Both the position numbers and the translations under genes were made by a program. Below the pieces are notes generated by a model. The model did not search any database and had not been told where the DNA came from. It saw only the letters and a list, made by a program, of their open reading frames with translations. From positions 1 through 28,064 of the forward strand of contig JBMTVT010000031.1 of the NCBI GenBank assembly GCA_049451635.1: DNA of 28,064 bases, written 5' to 3'. Numbering within the stretch: the stretch's first letter is position 1; each line of letters begins with the position of its first letter. Shown here in pieces: positions 15,211 through 23,673 of this stretch. Origin of the DNA: JBMTVT01 sp049451635 (lineage in GTDB: Bacteria; Bacteroidota; Bacteroidia; Flavobacteriales; Flavobacteriaceae).

Positions 15211-16308
15211 ATGAGGCAGTTACTTTTATGCGTTTTTTGTTTGGTTAGATGTTTTTCTTTTTCACAAGAAAAAACGCATACATCGTATGTAGATGTAAAT
15301 TATTTTAAAGGTAATATTGCGCTCCATAACAATGATATTCTGCATTTAATAAATGGGCATCCTGAAGGGTTTATTCTAGCTTGGAACAAAAAAACCTATG
15401 GATTTAAAGAATGGGAACAGCGTTTTAACTGCCCAGATTATGGTGTTTCTTTAGTATATCAAAACCTAAAAAATGATGTTCTAGGGAATAACTTTTCACT
15501 TTATGCACATTACAATTTTTATTTTTTAAGAAGGAGTTTAATGTTCAGAATAGGACAAGGATTGGCTTATAATAGAAACCCATATGATAAAGAAGACAAC
15601 TTTAAAAATGTTGCTTTTGGTTCTAATTTTTTAAGCAGTACCTACGTAATGCTTAATTATAAGAAGGAACGTGTTTTTGATAAGTTTGGGTTGCAGACTG
15701 GGTTTTCATTAATCCATTACTCTAACGCCAATGTAAAAGCACCAAATGCGAGTGTGAACTCCGTTACTTTTAATTTAGGTATTACTTACAATTTGGAGGA
15801 TGAAGAACCAGAATATCAACATACTTTGGATGAAAATGATAGAAATTTTACGCAACCCTTAAAATATAATGTAGTTTTTAGAACGGGTATTAATGAAAGT
15901 GATGTGGTTGGCAGTGGGCAATTTCCATTTTATATTTTTTCGGCATATGCTGATAAACGAATCAATAGAAAAAGCGCTTTTCAATTAGGAACCGATGTGT
16001 TTTTATCCAATTTTTTAAAGGAATTGATTTATTACAGAAGTGTGGCATTTCCTGAAGAAAACATATCTGGTAATGAAGATTATAAACGTGTGGGCGTTTT
16101 TGCAGGTCATGAATTGTTTGTAAACAAAATATCTATAGAAACACAGTTGGGGTATTATGTTTATTATCCTTATGATTTTGAGGGGCGAACCTATTTTAGG
16201 GTTGGTTTAAAACGATATTTCAATAAAAAATGGTTTGGTGCTTTAACTTTGAAATCTCATGGAGCAAAAGCCGAAGCCGTTGAATTTGGATTTGGTATTA
16301 GATTATGA
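15211..16308 (+). CDS. PagL-like acyloxyacyl hydrolase family outer-membrane protein
   Basis: The N-terminus MRQLLLCVFCLVRCFSFSQ is a signal peptide, and alternating hydrophobic strands typical of an outer-membrane barrel follow. The segment IHYSNANVKAPNASVNSVTF matches the PagL lipid A 3-O-deacylase active-site region. The candidate catalytic residues are H169 and S171, with the following asparagines conserved in the family. At 365 residues it is about twice the length of PagL. The extra C-terminal part (from about residue 210) continues as barrel-like strands ending GFGIRL, as in other Bacteroidota members. Lipid A modification is inferred from the motif. ATG 15211 is chosen over TTG 15208. 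The stop overlaps the next start (ATGA). Confidence 0.8.
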   Translation: MRQLLLCVFCLVRCFSFSQEKTHTSYVDVNYFKGNIALHNNDILHLINGHPEGFILAWNKKTYGFKEWEQRFNCPDYGVSLVYQNLKNDVLGNNFSLYAHYNFYFLRRSLMFRIGQGLAYNRNPYDKEDNFKNVAFGSNFLSSTYVMLNYKKERVFDKFGLQTGFSLIHYSNANVKAPNASVNSVTFNLGITYNLEDEEPEYQHTLDENDRNFTQPLKYNVVFRTGINESDVVGSGQFPFYIFSAYADKRINRKSAFQLGTDVFLSNFLKELIYYRSVAFPEENISGNEDYKRVGVFAGHELFVNKISIETQLGYYVYYPYDFEGRTYFRVGLKRYFNKKWFGALTLKSHGAKAEAVEFGFGIRL

Positions 16309-17051
16309 AAAACGTAGTTTACATATTTGGTTTACTTTTAATTTTTGCCTGCGACAAGGAAAATGCCAGTGATTGTTTTCAAAAAACAGGAAGTATCATT
16401 CAGCAAGAAATTACAGTTGATAGTTTTGATAAAATTTTGGTAAATCGTGATATCGAATTGATTATTGAAGAAGGTAATGAGCAAAAGATAATTTTAGAAA
16501 CGGGTAAAAATTTAATAAATGATATTACAGCCATAGTCACTGATGGAAAGCTAACGTTAACTGATAATAACACTTGCAACTACGTGCGCGCTTATGGTAT
16601 AACAAAAGTATATGTAACCTCGCCTAATATTACAGAGATTAGAAGTTCTTCGCAATATACAGTAGGCTCTAAAGGTGTTTTAACCTATCCTGATTTAACC
16701 GTTTTAGCTGAAGATTTTAATACACCTGGTTCTTTTACAAACGGAGATTTTAGATTACAAATTGATAACAATTCATTTCGTTTGGTGTTTAATAATATCT
16801 CAAATTGTATTATTTCGGGGCAAACAAATAACTTGAGTGTTACCTTTGCTGCAGGAACAAGTCGTTTTGAAGGACGCGATTTAGTGGCTCAAAATGTTAC
16901 TATTTGGAATAGGAGTTCCAATGATATGATAGTAAATCCGCAACAATCCATTTCTGGTAAAATATCAGGAACAGGGAACGTTATTGCTGTAAATCAACCA
17001 CCAATTGTTGAGGTGGAAGAGCTATACAAAGGACGATTAATTTTTGAATAA
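16305..17051 (+). CDS. Lipoprotein with GIN domain (DUF2807, putative autotransporter-adhesin head)
   Basis: A short hydrophobic leader ends in the lipobox LIFAC, so C16 is the likely lipid-modified cysteine. The mature part begins SFDKILVNRDIELIIEEG and shows the repetitive beta-strand pattern of the GIN domain (for example KLTLTDNN, VYVTSPNITEIRSSS and the parallel-strand ladder to SGKISGTGN). Length (248) and layout are typical of the many such lipoproteins in Bacteroidota, whose function is not established. It is translationally coupled to the PagL-like gene by a 4-base overlap. Its 3' end overlaps the convergent ackA gene by 15 bases. Confidence 0.8.
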   Translation: MKNVVYIFGLLLIFACDKENASDCFQKTGSIIQQEITVDSFDKILVNRDIELIIEEGNEQKIILETGKNLINDITAIVTDGKLTLTDNNTCNYVRAYGITKVYVTSPNITEIRSSSQYTVGSKGVLTYPDLTVLAEDFNTPGSFTNGDFRLQIDNNSFRLVFNNISNCIISGQTNNLSVTFAAGTSRFEGRDLVAQNVTIWNRSSNDMIVNPQQSISGKISGTGNVIAVNQPPIVEVEELYKGRLIFE

Positions 17052-18224
17052 CCTTACCGATTGTTTTGCAATTTCCAATTCTTCATTGGTAGGAATCACC
17101 AAAATCTTAACTTTAGAATTTTTGGTGTTAATCTCTCTTATAGAATTTGTGCGTTCAAGGTTTTTTTTGTCATCTAATTCAAAGCCTAAAAAGTCTAAAT
17201 CTTCACAAACTAATTGACGCATTAAACTTGAATTTTCTCCAATACCTGCAGTAAAGACAATAGCATCCAATCCATTTAAAATAGCCGTATAACTACCAAG
17301 GTATTTTTTTATCCTATAAGCATTCATCTGCAATGCCAGTTGGCAATCCTTATTTCCTCTTTCAGCTTCTTCTTGTATGTCTCTTAAATCACTAAACCCA
17401 GTTAACCCCAACATGCCACTTTTCTTTTGCAATATGGTGTTGATGTCCTCCAATGAATAATCATATTTCTTTGCAAGATGAAAAATAATGGACGGATCGA
17501 TATCCCCCGAACGTGTTCCCATTATAAGACCACCAATTGGTGAAAATCCTAGAGAGTGATCAATACTTTTACCATCTTTTATAGCCGTCATACTGCACCC
17601 ATTTCCTAGATGGATAGTTATAATTTTTGAAGCGTCTTTTTGTAAATATTCGATAGCTTTTTCAGAAACGTATTTGTGGCTTGTGCCATGAAACCCATAA
17701 ACACGAATGCCATAGTTGTCTAAAAACTCATTAGGGATAGCATATTTATAAGCATATTCTGGAATGGTTTGATGAAAAGCGGTATCAAAAACAGCTACCT
17801 GTTTAGCATCAGGAAATATAGCTTCAGCAACTTCTATACCTTCCAAATTAGCTGGATTGTGTAAAGGAGCAAGCGCTGAAAGGGATTTGATTTTATCTTT
17901 TACTTGAGAGGTAATTTCGGTGGTATCACTAAAATATCTCCCTCCATGAACTACTCTATGGCCCACTATATCAATAGCATTAGCGGATTTTATAATTCCC
18001 TTATTATTATCCAATAACTGTTTTGCCAATAGCTCAAAACCCTTTTTATGATTGGGAATAGGTGTTACTATTTCAATGGTGTCTTTTTTTGTTTTGAATT
18101 TAAACTTTGCATCGTCAAATCCAATACGTTCAATTAAACCCGAGCATAAAATGGTTTCATCAGGCATAGAAAATAATTGAAATTTTAAGGAAGAGCTTCC
18201 TGAGTTTAAAACGAGTACTTGCAT
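17037..18224 (-). CDS. ackA: Acetate kinase
   Basis: AckA interconverts acetyl phosphate plus ADP and acetate plus ATP. The start MQVLVLNSGSSSLKFQLF is canonical. VGHRVVHGGRYF, FDTAFHQTIP, GFHGTSHKYVSEKA, IHLGNGCSM and GLIMGTRSGDIDPSI are the family signature blocks, and FTAGIGENS is near the end. At 395 residues it is full length. It lies 2 bases downstream of pta, forming the usual Pta-AckA pair. Its stop codon lies inside the 3' end of the convergent lipoprotein gene. Confidence 0.96.
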   Translation of the reverse strand: MQVLVLNSGSSSLKFQLFSMPDETILCSGLIERIGFDDAKFKFKTKKDTIEIVTPIPNHKKGFELLAKQLLDNNKGIIKSANAIDIVGHRVVHGGRYFSDTTEITSQVKDKIKSLSALAPLHNPANLEGIEVAEAIFPDAKQVAVFDTAFHQTIPEYAYKYAIPNEFLDNYGIRVYGFHGTSHKYVSEKAIEYLQKDASKIITIHLGNGCSMTAIKDGKSIDHSLGFSPIGGLIMGTRSGDIDPSIIFHLAKKYDYSLEDINTILQKKSGMLGLTGFSDLRDIQEEAERGNKDCQLALQMNAYRIKKYLGSYTAILNGLDAIVFTAGIGENSSLMRQLVCEDLDFLGFELDDKKNLERTNSIREINTKNSKVKILVIPTNEELEIAKQSVRLFKN

Positions 18225-18226
18225 TA

Positions 18227-20314
18227 TTAAAATTCTTGAGCTTGAATAGCGGTTATAATGACTGTGCTGTAAATATCATCAGCAGTACAACCTCTACTTA
18301 AATCGTTCACTGGTTTTTTAAGCCCTTGTAGTATTGGACCAATAGCTAAGGCGCCTGTTTCACGTTGAACAGCTTTATACGTATTATTTCCAGTGTTCAA
18401 ATCAGGAAAAATTAGTACGCTGGCTTGTCCTGCAACCTCTGAGTCGGGCAATTTGCTTTTGCCAATTTTTAAATCAACCGCAGCGTCGTATTGAATAGGG
18501 CCTTCTATTTTTAAATTTGGAGCCTTTTGTTTTGCAGTAATTGTAGCTTCCCTAACTTTATCAACATCTTCACCTTTGCCAGAAGCTCCAGAAGAGTATG
18601 ATAACATGGCTACTTTAGGTTCTATTCCAAAATCTTGGGCAGTTTTAGCCGATGAGATAGCAATTTCTGCAAGTTCTTCAGCATTTGGGTTGGGATTTAT
18701 GGCACAGTCTCCAAAAACAGAAACACGATCTTCTAGACACATGAAAAATACCGATGAAACAATGTTAACCCCAGGTTTGGTTTTAATAAACTGTAAAGCA
18801 GGACGTAAGGTGTGCTGTGTTGTGTGTGCTGCTCCCGAAACCATACCATCGGCATGACCTTTGAATATCATCATGGTTCCAAAATATGATACATCGGCCA
18901 TGGTATCTCTAGCCATTTCAAGGGTTACGTTTTTATGTTTTCGTAATTCATAAAAAGTGTTTACGTAATCATCAAAATTAGGGGACTTGGTTGGTGAGAC
19001 TATGTTTATTTGATTTAAATCCAATGAAATGTCAAGTTTCTCAACCAGCTCTTTAATTTTATCTTCTTCACCTATAAGCGTTATATCTACAACCTGGGCA
19101 TTAATTAAGCGTGATGTAGCTATTAACACACGTTCATCATAACCTTCTGGTAAAACAATATGTTTTTTATCTTTTAGTGCCCGTTGCAATAGGTTGTATT
19201 GAAACATCCTTGGAGTAAAAATATCAGACTCAAAAGTGATTAATTTTTCAGCAAGTTTATCAGTATTTACATGATGCTCAAAGGTTGAGATTGATGTGGT
19301 TATTTTTTCAGTGTTTTCAGCATAAATTTTAGATTGGATATTGCCTATGCAATTGGTAACATAATAAGTGCCTTCTTTAGCGCTAATAATAGGAACAACA
19401 CTTGATAGGCCTTCTATAAGTTTTAAAATAGGCTCTTCGGGTATTAAATCACCGGTTAAAATAACCCCTGAAATTTTTGGATAATTTTTTGAGATATTGG
19501 CCTGTAGTGCGCCAAGAATAATATCAGCTCTATCGCCCGGGGTAATTACCAATGCATTGTCTTTTAAATGAGTTAGGTAATTACGTAACTGCATAGCTCC
19601 AACACTAAAATTTTCAATAAGGTTGTTAAGAAGTTCTTTTCCAAACAGCACTTTTCCGTCCAACGATTTGGTGACCTCCTTAACGGTTGGGCTTGCTAAA
19701 CTGTGAATTTTTGGAATAACATCAATGTTAGTTAAGTTTATGCGTTTGTTCAATAAGGTCTTTAGAGCACTGGTTTCATTTTCATTAACTTTATTGATTA
19801 TTATGGAAAGCACATCGACTTCTTGTTTAAAAGTATCATAAGCTAATTGAGCGCTGTCAACAATTTCTTTATTGCCTTTTTTGTCGCCTTGCATAACAAT
19901 GATAACAGGAAGGCTTAAATTTTTTGAGATGATAATATTTAAATCTAGCTCAATACTTGAATTCTCATGTGAGAAATCCGTCCCTTCAACCAATACAAAA
20001 TCGTACCGTTCTTCAAGAGATTTGTACTTTTTTATAATATCGTCAATAACCTCACCAGAGCGTCCAGCATTATATAAATCTAAAACCTGATTTCTTGTAA
20101 ATGCATAGGTCTTTTTATAATTAATGTCTAGTTCAAAATGCGAAATAACCGTATTGATGTGGTTATCCATTTCTCCAGATTCTAAATCTTCAATAATGGG
20201 TCTAAAGTATCCTACTTTAGCAGTTTTACCTAATAGCATACGCATGAGTCCTAAAACAGCAACAGACTTACCACTGTTGGGTTCTATGGTCGCTACATAA
20301 ACACCTTTGCTCAT
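18227..20314 (-). CDS. pta: Phosphate acetyltransferase (long form)
   Basis: Pta converts acetyl-CoA and phosphate to acetyl phosphate. It is the long form of 695 residues: an N-terminal BioD-like P-loop domain (about 1-210, ATIEPNSGKSVAVLG), a DRTGG regulatory domain (about 215-330) and the C-terminal catalytic domain (about 375-695). The catalytic part contains VLPEGYDERVLIA, DGMVSGAAHTT, LSYSSGASGKGEDVDKV and EGPIQYDAAVD. The start codon is preceded on the coding strand by an unbroken run of A (T run at 20315-20325 on the + strand). Confidence 0.96.
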   Translation of the reverse strand: MSKGVYVATIEPNSGKSVAVLGLMRMLLGKTAKVGYFRPIIEDLESGEMDNHINTVISHFELDINYKKTYAFTRNQVLDLYNAGRSGEVIDDIIKKYKSLEERYDFVLVEGTDFSHENSSIELDLNIIISKNLSLPVIIVMQGDKKGNKEIVDSAQLAYDTFKQEVDVLSIIINKVNENETSALKTLLNKRINLTNIDVIPKIHSLASPTVKEVTKSLDGKVLFGKELLNNLIENFSVGAMQLRNYLTHLKDNALVITPGDRADIILGALQANISKNYPKISGVILTGDLIPEEPILKLIEGLSSVVPIISAKEGTYYVTNCIGNIQSKIYAENTEKITTSISTFEHHVNTDKLAEKLITFESDIFTPRMFQYNLLQRALKDKKHIVLPEGYDERVLIATSRLINAQVVDITLIGEEDKIKELVEKLDISLDLNQINIVSPTKSPNFDDYVNTFYELRKHKNVTLEMARDTMADVSYFGTMMIFKGHADGMVSGAAHTTQHTLRPALQFIKTKPGVNIVSSVFFMCLEDRVSVFGDCAINPNPNAEELAEIAISSAKTAQDFGIEPKVAMLSYSSGASGKGEDVDKVREATITAKQKAPNLKIEGPIQYDAAVDLKIGKSKLPDSEVAGQASVLIFPDLNTGNNTYKAVQRETGALAIGPILQGLKKPVNDLSRGCTADDIYSTVIITAIQAQEF

Positions 20315-20332
20315 TTTTTTTTTTTACTCTTA

Positions 20333-20340
20333 CAAAGATA
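20333..20340 (-). promoter_or_regulatory. Candidate -7 box of the pta-ackA operon
   Basis: On the - strand the sequence reads TATCTTTG, an exact TAnnTTTG, 19 bases before the pta start codon. No TTTG is found at the usual -33 distance. The box overlaps a small perfect hairpin, AAAGAT-AAC-ATCTTT (20334-20348). The remaining intergenic DNA to 20486 shows nothing else clear. Confidence 0.4.
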
Positions 20341-20486
20341 ACATCTTTGGTTGCTTTATCATTGTGTTTGTTCACATAGAATGATGCAACAAAATTACTT
20401 CGTAAATATATGGCTAAAGATGATTTTTGTCATGCTTTTATCAAATATAACATGATGTATGAAGGGCTAATATTTTTTATGGCTTA

Positions 20487-21380
20487 TTATGATGTTAACT
20501 CCCTAAATAAACTCTCTAAGTTGGCATTTTTTTGGTTAAGCTGAAGGATTTTTAATTGATTATCGTGTGCAAAATCAAACACATAAGAGCGCATGTCTTC
20601 TGAGGTTTTAAAAGTGATTTCATAAACAAAATCATTTGTGTTTACTACGCTTTTTACATTGGGGAGTTTAAGTAAAAAAGCATCTTCAATACGGTAATCA
20701 AACTCTACAATTACCACTTGTTCTTTTTCATCACGTAAGTCTTTTAGTTTTTTATCGGCAACTATTTTGCCCTTATTAATAATAATCACGCGTTCGCAAA
20801 TAGCTTCAACCTCCTGCATAATATGTGTTGAAAGAAATATGGTTTTTGTTTTACCAATGGTTTTAATCAAGTTCCTAATGTCCACCAATTGATTTGGGTC
20901 TAATCCCGTTGTAGGCTCATCTAAAATTAAAACATCAGGATCGTGTAATAAAGCATTCGCTAACCCAACACGTTGGCGATAACCTTTTGATAGCTGACTT
21001 ATTTTTTTATGTGCTTCGGGTGTTAACCCCGTTAATTCAATAACTTCATCAATATGTTTTTTGCTAACCTTATAAATATCTGCGTTAAAAGCTAAATATT
21101 CTTTTATGTACATCTCTAAATACAATGGGTTGTGCTCTGGCAAATACCCGACACTTTGTTGTACTTGCTGTTTGTTTTTACTAACATCAAACCCATTTAC
21201 TTTGGCAACGCCTTCGTTAGCGCTTAAATACGTAGTTAAAATTTTCATCATAGTAGATTTTCCAGCACCATTGGGTCCTAAAAAACCAACAATTTCTGGT
21301 TTATCAACCTTGAAAGACACCTTATCCAATGCTTTTTGATTACCGTAAAGTTTTGAAACTCCTACTACTTCAATAGACAT
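20487..21380 (-). CDS. gldA: Gliding motility-associated ABC transporter ATP-binding protein
   Basis: This ABC ATPase has Walker A GPNGAGKST (35-43), signature LSKGYRQ (130-136), Walker B VLILDEP (150-156) and the H-loop STHIMQ. The 297-residue length, the opening MSIEVVGVSKLYGNQKALD and the C-terminal LESLFRELTS follow the GldA family of Flavobacteriaceae, the ATPase of the GldA-GldF-GldG complex needed for gliding and protein secretion in some members. No gldF or gldG gene is adjacent, which is usual for gldA. Another drug/export-type ATPase is possible but less likely. Confidence 0.85.
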   Translation of the reverse strand: MSIEVVGVSKLYGNQKALDKVSFKVDKPEIVGFLGPNGAGKSTMMKILTTYLSANEGVAKVNGFDVSKNKQQVQQSVGYLPEHNPLYLEMYIKEYLAFNADIYKVSKKHIDEVIELTGLTPEAHKKISQLSKGYRQRVGLANALLHDPDVLILDEPTTGLDPNQLVDIRNLIKTIGKTKTIFLSTHIMQEVEAICERVIIINKGKIVADKKLKDLRDEKEQVVIVEFDYRIEDAFLLKLPNVKSVVNTNDFVYEITFKTSEDMRSYVFDFAHDNQLKILQLNQKNANLESLFRELTS

Positions 21381-21486
21381 ATTTAAAATAATTTATGTAA
21401 AAATAAATGATTATATAATGTAAAGGAAGTTTTGCTGTAAAATCTTTAAAACTTTTAAATAAAGGAAAAAAAAGATTTTATTGTAT

Positions 21487-21516
21487 TTTGATTTGTAAAA
21501 TAATTAACTACTTTAG
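21487..21516 (+). promoter_or_regulatory. Candidate promoter of the aromatic amino acid operon
   Basis: TTTG (21487-21490), an 18-base spacer and TACTTTAG (21509-21516) fit the Bacteroidota promoter with one mismatch in the -7 box. Transcription would start about 10 bases before the leader peptide start codon. Between this and gldA (21381-21486) I see only AT-rich DNA with no clear - strand promoter. Confidence 0.5.
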
Positions 21517-21532
21517 CGACATAATTAAGACA

Positions 21533-21610
21533 ATGACAGTACATTATACATATTTTAACAATTGGTTTTATTTCTTTTTTAATAAAAGGAACGAGACGTT
21601 GTATGTGTAA
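21533..21610 (+). CDS. Phe/Tyr-rich leader peptide of the aromatic operon attenuator
   Basis: This 25-codon ORF starts at ATG 21533 and stops at TAA 21608-21610. It contains 5 Phe, 4 Tyr and 1 Trp, with six consecutive aromatic codons (WFYFFF, 21563-21580). It lies just after a promoter and just before an intrinsic terminator preceding pheA. The CGAGAC at 21592-21597, shortly after the Phe codons, is the exact complement of the first arm of the terminator (GTCTCG, 21635-21640). A ribosome stalled on the Phe codons would leave it free to pair, giving read-through. The layout parallels the pheA and trp leaders of enteric bacteria. Function is inferred, but all parts are visible. Confidence 0.8.
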   Translation: MTVHYTYFNNWFYFFFNKRNETLYV

Positions 21611-21633
21611 TTTATAACAATAAATTTAATATG

Positions 21634-21662
21634 AGTCTCGATGAAAATCGAGACTTTTTTTT
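21634..21662 (+). terminator. Attenuator terminator before pheA
   Basis: AGTCTCGAT (21634-21642), the loop GAAA and ATCGAGACT (21647-21655) form a perfect 9-bp stem with a GNRA tetraloop. They are followed by an uninterrupted run of T to 21662. It stands 41 bases before the pheA start and after the aromatic leader ORF, so it should end most transcripts when Phe-tRNA and Tyr-tRNA are charged. The competing structure pairs 21592-21597 with 21635-21640. Confidence 0.9.
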
Positions 21663-21703
21663 GTTCAACAATTGATTGAGTGTGTAAAAAACGAATTTGA
21701 ATT

Positions 21704-22531
21704 TTGATTAAAACAGTAGCCATACAGGGAGTAAAAGGGTCTTTTCATCATATTGTTTCGCAACAATTTTTTGAAAAACAAGTTTCAGTTATCGAATGCT
21801 TAACCTTCGATAGGGTTGTAGATTCCTTGATTACTAGAGAGTGCGATGCCGCTATTATGGCTTTAGAGAATTCTATTGCAGGTTCCATCATCCCTAATTA
21901 TGCGTTAATTGATAAATATAAACTGCACATTGTTGGTGAGCATTATTTAGATATTCAGCATAATTTAATGGCTTTACAAAATCAAGTTATATCTGATATT
22001 GGCGAAGTATACTCGCACCCTATGGCATTATTGCAGTGTAAAGAATTTTTTAAGCAATACCCTCATATTAAATTAATTGAAGATAAAGACACTGCTGAGG
22101 TGGCTCAACGTATATACGAAAAGCAATTAAAAGGTGTTGGTGCTATTGCCAGTGTTAAGGCAGCCGAAATGTTCGAACTTGATATTTTGGCACAAAGTAT
22201 CCAAACCATAAAGCATAATGAAACCCGTTTTGCTATTGTCAAACGAACAAATTCTGAGGTTCCGGAAATTGAAATAAACAAAGCATCAATAAAATTTGAA
22301 ACCGACCACAAGCGTGGGAGTTTGGCAACTATTTTAAACGTTATGAGCGATTGTAAATTAAACTTAACCAAAATACAATCGTTACCAATAGTGGAAACAC
22401 CATGGAAGTATGCTTTTTTTGTTGATATAACTTTTGAAAAATATGCCGATTTCAAAAAAGCAAAATCCATTATTGATATTATGGCCGAAGGTTTTAAAGT
22501 ATTAGGTGAATATAAAAATGCCAAGTTATGA
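21704..22531 (+). CDS. pheA: Prephenate dehydratase
   Basis: This enzyme converts prephenate to phenylpyruvate, the committed step to phenylalanine. The catalytic domain shows GVKGSFHH, MALENSIAGSI, YSHPMALLQC and the TRF active-site motif (NETRFAIVKR). A C-terminal ACT domain (about 190-275) should bind phenylalanine for feedback control; its NLTKIQSLP replaces the more usual ESRP. No chorismate mutase domain is present, unlike enteric PheA; that activity is fused to DAHP synthase at the end of the operon. The only fitting start is TTG 21704, with no ATG nearby. The gene ends in a 4-base overlap with the aminotransferase. Confidence 0.92.
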   Translation: MIKTVAIQGVKGSFHHIVSQQFFEKQVSVIECLTFDRVVDSLITRECDAAIMALENSIAGSIIPNYALIDKYKLHIVGEHYLDIQHNLMALQNQVISDIGEVYSHPMALLQCKEFFKQYPHIKLIEDKDTAEVAQRIYEKQLKGVGAIASVKAAEMFELDILAQSIQTIKHNETRFAIVKRTNSEVPEIEINKASIKFETDHKRGSLATILNVMSDCKLNLTKIQSLPIVETPWKYAFFVDITFEKYADFKKAKSIIDIMAEGFKVLGEYKNAKL

Positions 22532-23673
22532 TTCTAGCAGCAAACAGATTACAGACTGTTGAGGAATACTACTTCTCGAAAAAATTACGAGAGGTTAACG
22601 CAATGATTGCCGATGGTAAACCGGTTATTAATTTAGGTATTGGAAGCCCCGATTTACAACCACCACAAAAGGTTGTAAATGCTATTTTAGAAAGTTTTCA
22701 AAACCCAAGCGCTCATAAATATCAAAGTTATCAAGGGCTGCCAGAGCTAAGAGATGCTATGGCCAAGTTTTACAAAGAGCATTTTTCGGTAAACTTAAGT
22801 TCGTCAACCGAAATTTTACCATTAATGGGAAGTAAAGAGGGCATTATGCATATTTCTATGGCCTATTTAAATGAAGGTGATGAGGTTTTAATTCCAAACC
22901 CAGGATATCCAACCTATCAATCGGTTACAAAATTGGTAGGCGCTAAAGGTGTTTTATATGAATTGGATGAAGCCAATAATTGGATGCCGGATTTTAAGGC
23001 TCTTGAAAAATTAGATTTAAGCAAGGTAAAATTAATGTGGGTAAATTATCCGCATATGCCTACGGGAGCAAAACCAACAAAGTATGTTTTTGAAGACCTA
23101 ATAGCTTTTGGTAAAAAGCACAATATTTTAATTGTGAATGATAACCCATATAGCTTCATTTTAAATGATTCACCACCAAGTATCATGAGTATAAATGGAG
23201 CCAAAGAGGTGTGTTTAGAGCTAAATTCGTTAAGCAAAACATTCAATATGGCAGGTTGGCGAGTAGGTATGGTAGTAGGGGATAGTAGTCATATTAATAA
23301 TGTTTTAAAGGTAAAAAGCAACATGGATTCTGGTATGTTTTACGGCATACAAAAAGGTGCTATTGAAGCCTTAAAATGTTCAAAAATGTGGTTTGCTACA
23401 TTAAATAATGTGTATCAAGAACGCAGAAATTTAGTATGGCAATTAGCAGATGCTTTGAATTGTACCTATGATAAAAATGCATCAGGACTTTTTGTTTGGG
23501 CAAAGTTGCCAGCACATTTAAAATCAGAAGAATTTATAGATAGTATATTAAAAGAAAACAACATTTTTATTACACCAGGTACTATTTTCGGTAGCAAAGG
23601 CGAAGGGTATATTAGGTTTTCTTTATGTGCATCAATCGAGGTTTTAGAAGAATCTATAACAAGAGTTAGTTAG
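22528..23673 (+). CDS. PLP-dependent class I/II aminotransferase (aromatic pathway)
   Basis: This 381-residue fold-type I aminotransferase has the PLP lysine K237 in SLSKTFNMAGWRVGM, the cofactor motifs NPGYPTYQ and NDNPYSF, and the C-terminal arginine motif GYIRFSLC. Its place between pheA and tyrA, overlapping one and abutting the other, implies that it transaminates phenylpyruvate and hydroxyphenylpyruvate (or prephenate) in Phe and Tyr synthesis. Family members also act on aspartate or methionine, so the substrate is inferred from context. MWVNYPHMPTGA, where most relatives have an NPTG-like segment, is a mild deviation. Confidence 0.88.
   Translation: MILAANRLQTVEEYYFSKKLREVNAMIADGKPVINLGIGSPDLQPPQKVVNAILESFQNPSAHKYQSYQGLPELRDAMAKFYKEHFSVNLSSSTEILPLMGSKEGIMHISMAYLNEGDEVLIPNPGYPTYQSVTKLVGAKGVLYELDEANNWMPDFKALEKLDLSKVKLMWVNYPHMPTGAKPTKYVFEDLIAFGKKHNILIVNDNPYSFILNDSPPSIMSINGAKEVCLELNSLSKTFNMAGWRVGMVVGDSSHINNVLKVKSNMDSGMFYGIQKGAIEALKCSKMWFATLNNVYQERRNLVWQLADALNCTYDKNASGLFVWAKLPAHLKSEEFIDSILKENNIFITPGTIFGSKGEGYIRFSLCASIEVLEESITRVS

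Noticed and set aside
22105..22524. A 139-codon open frame on the - strand inside pheA
   Set aside because: Covers the conserved ACT domain on the other strand and shows no motif of its own.
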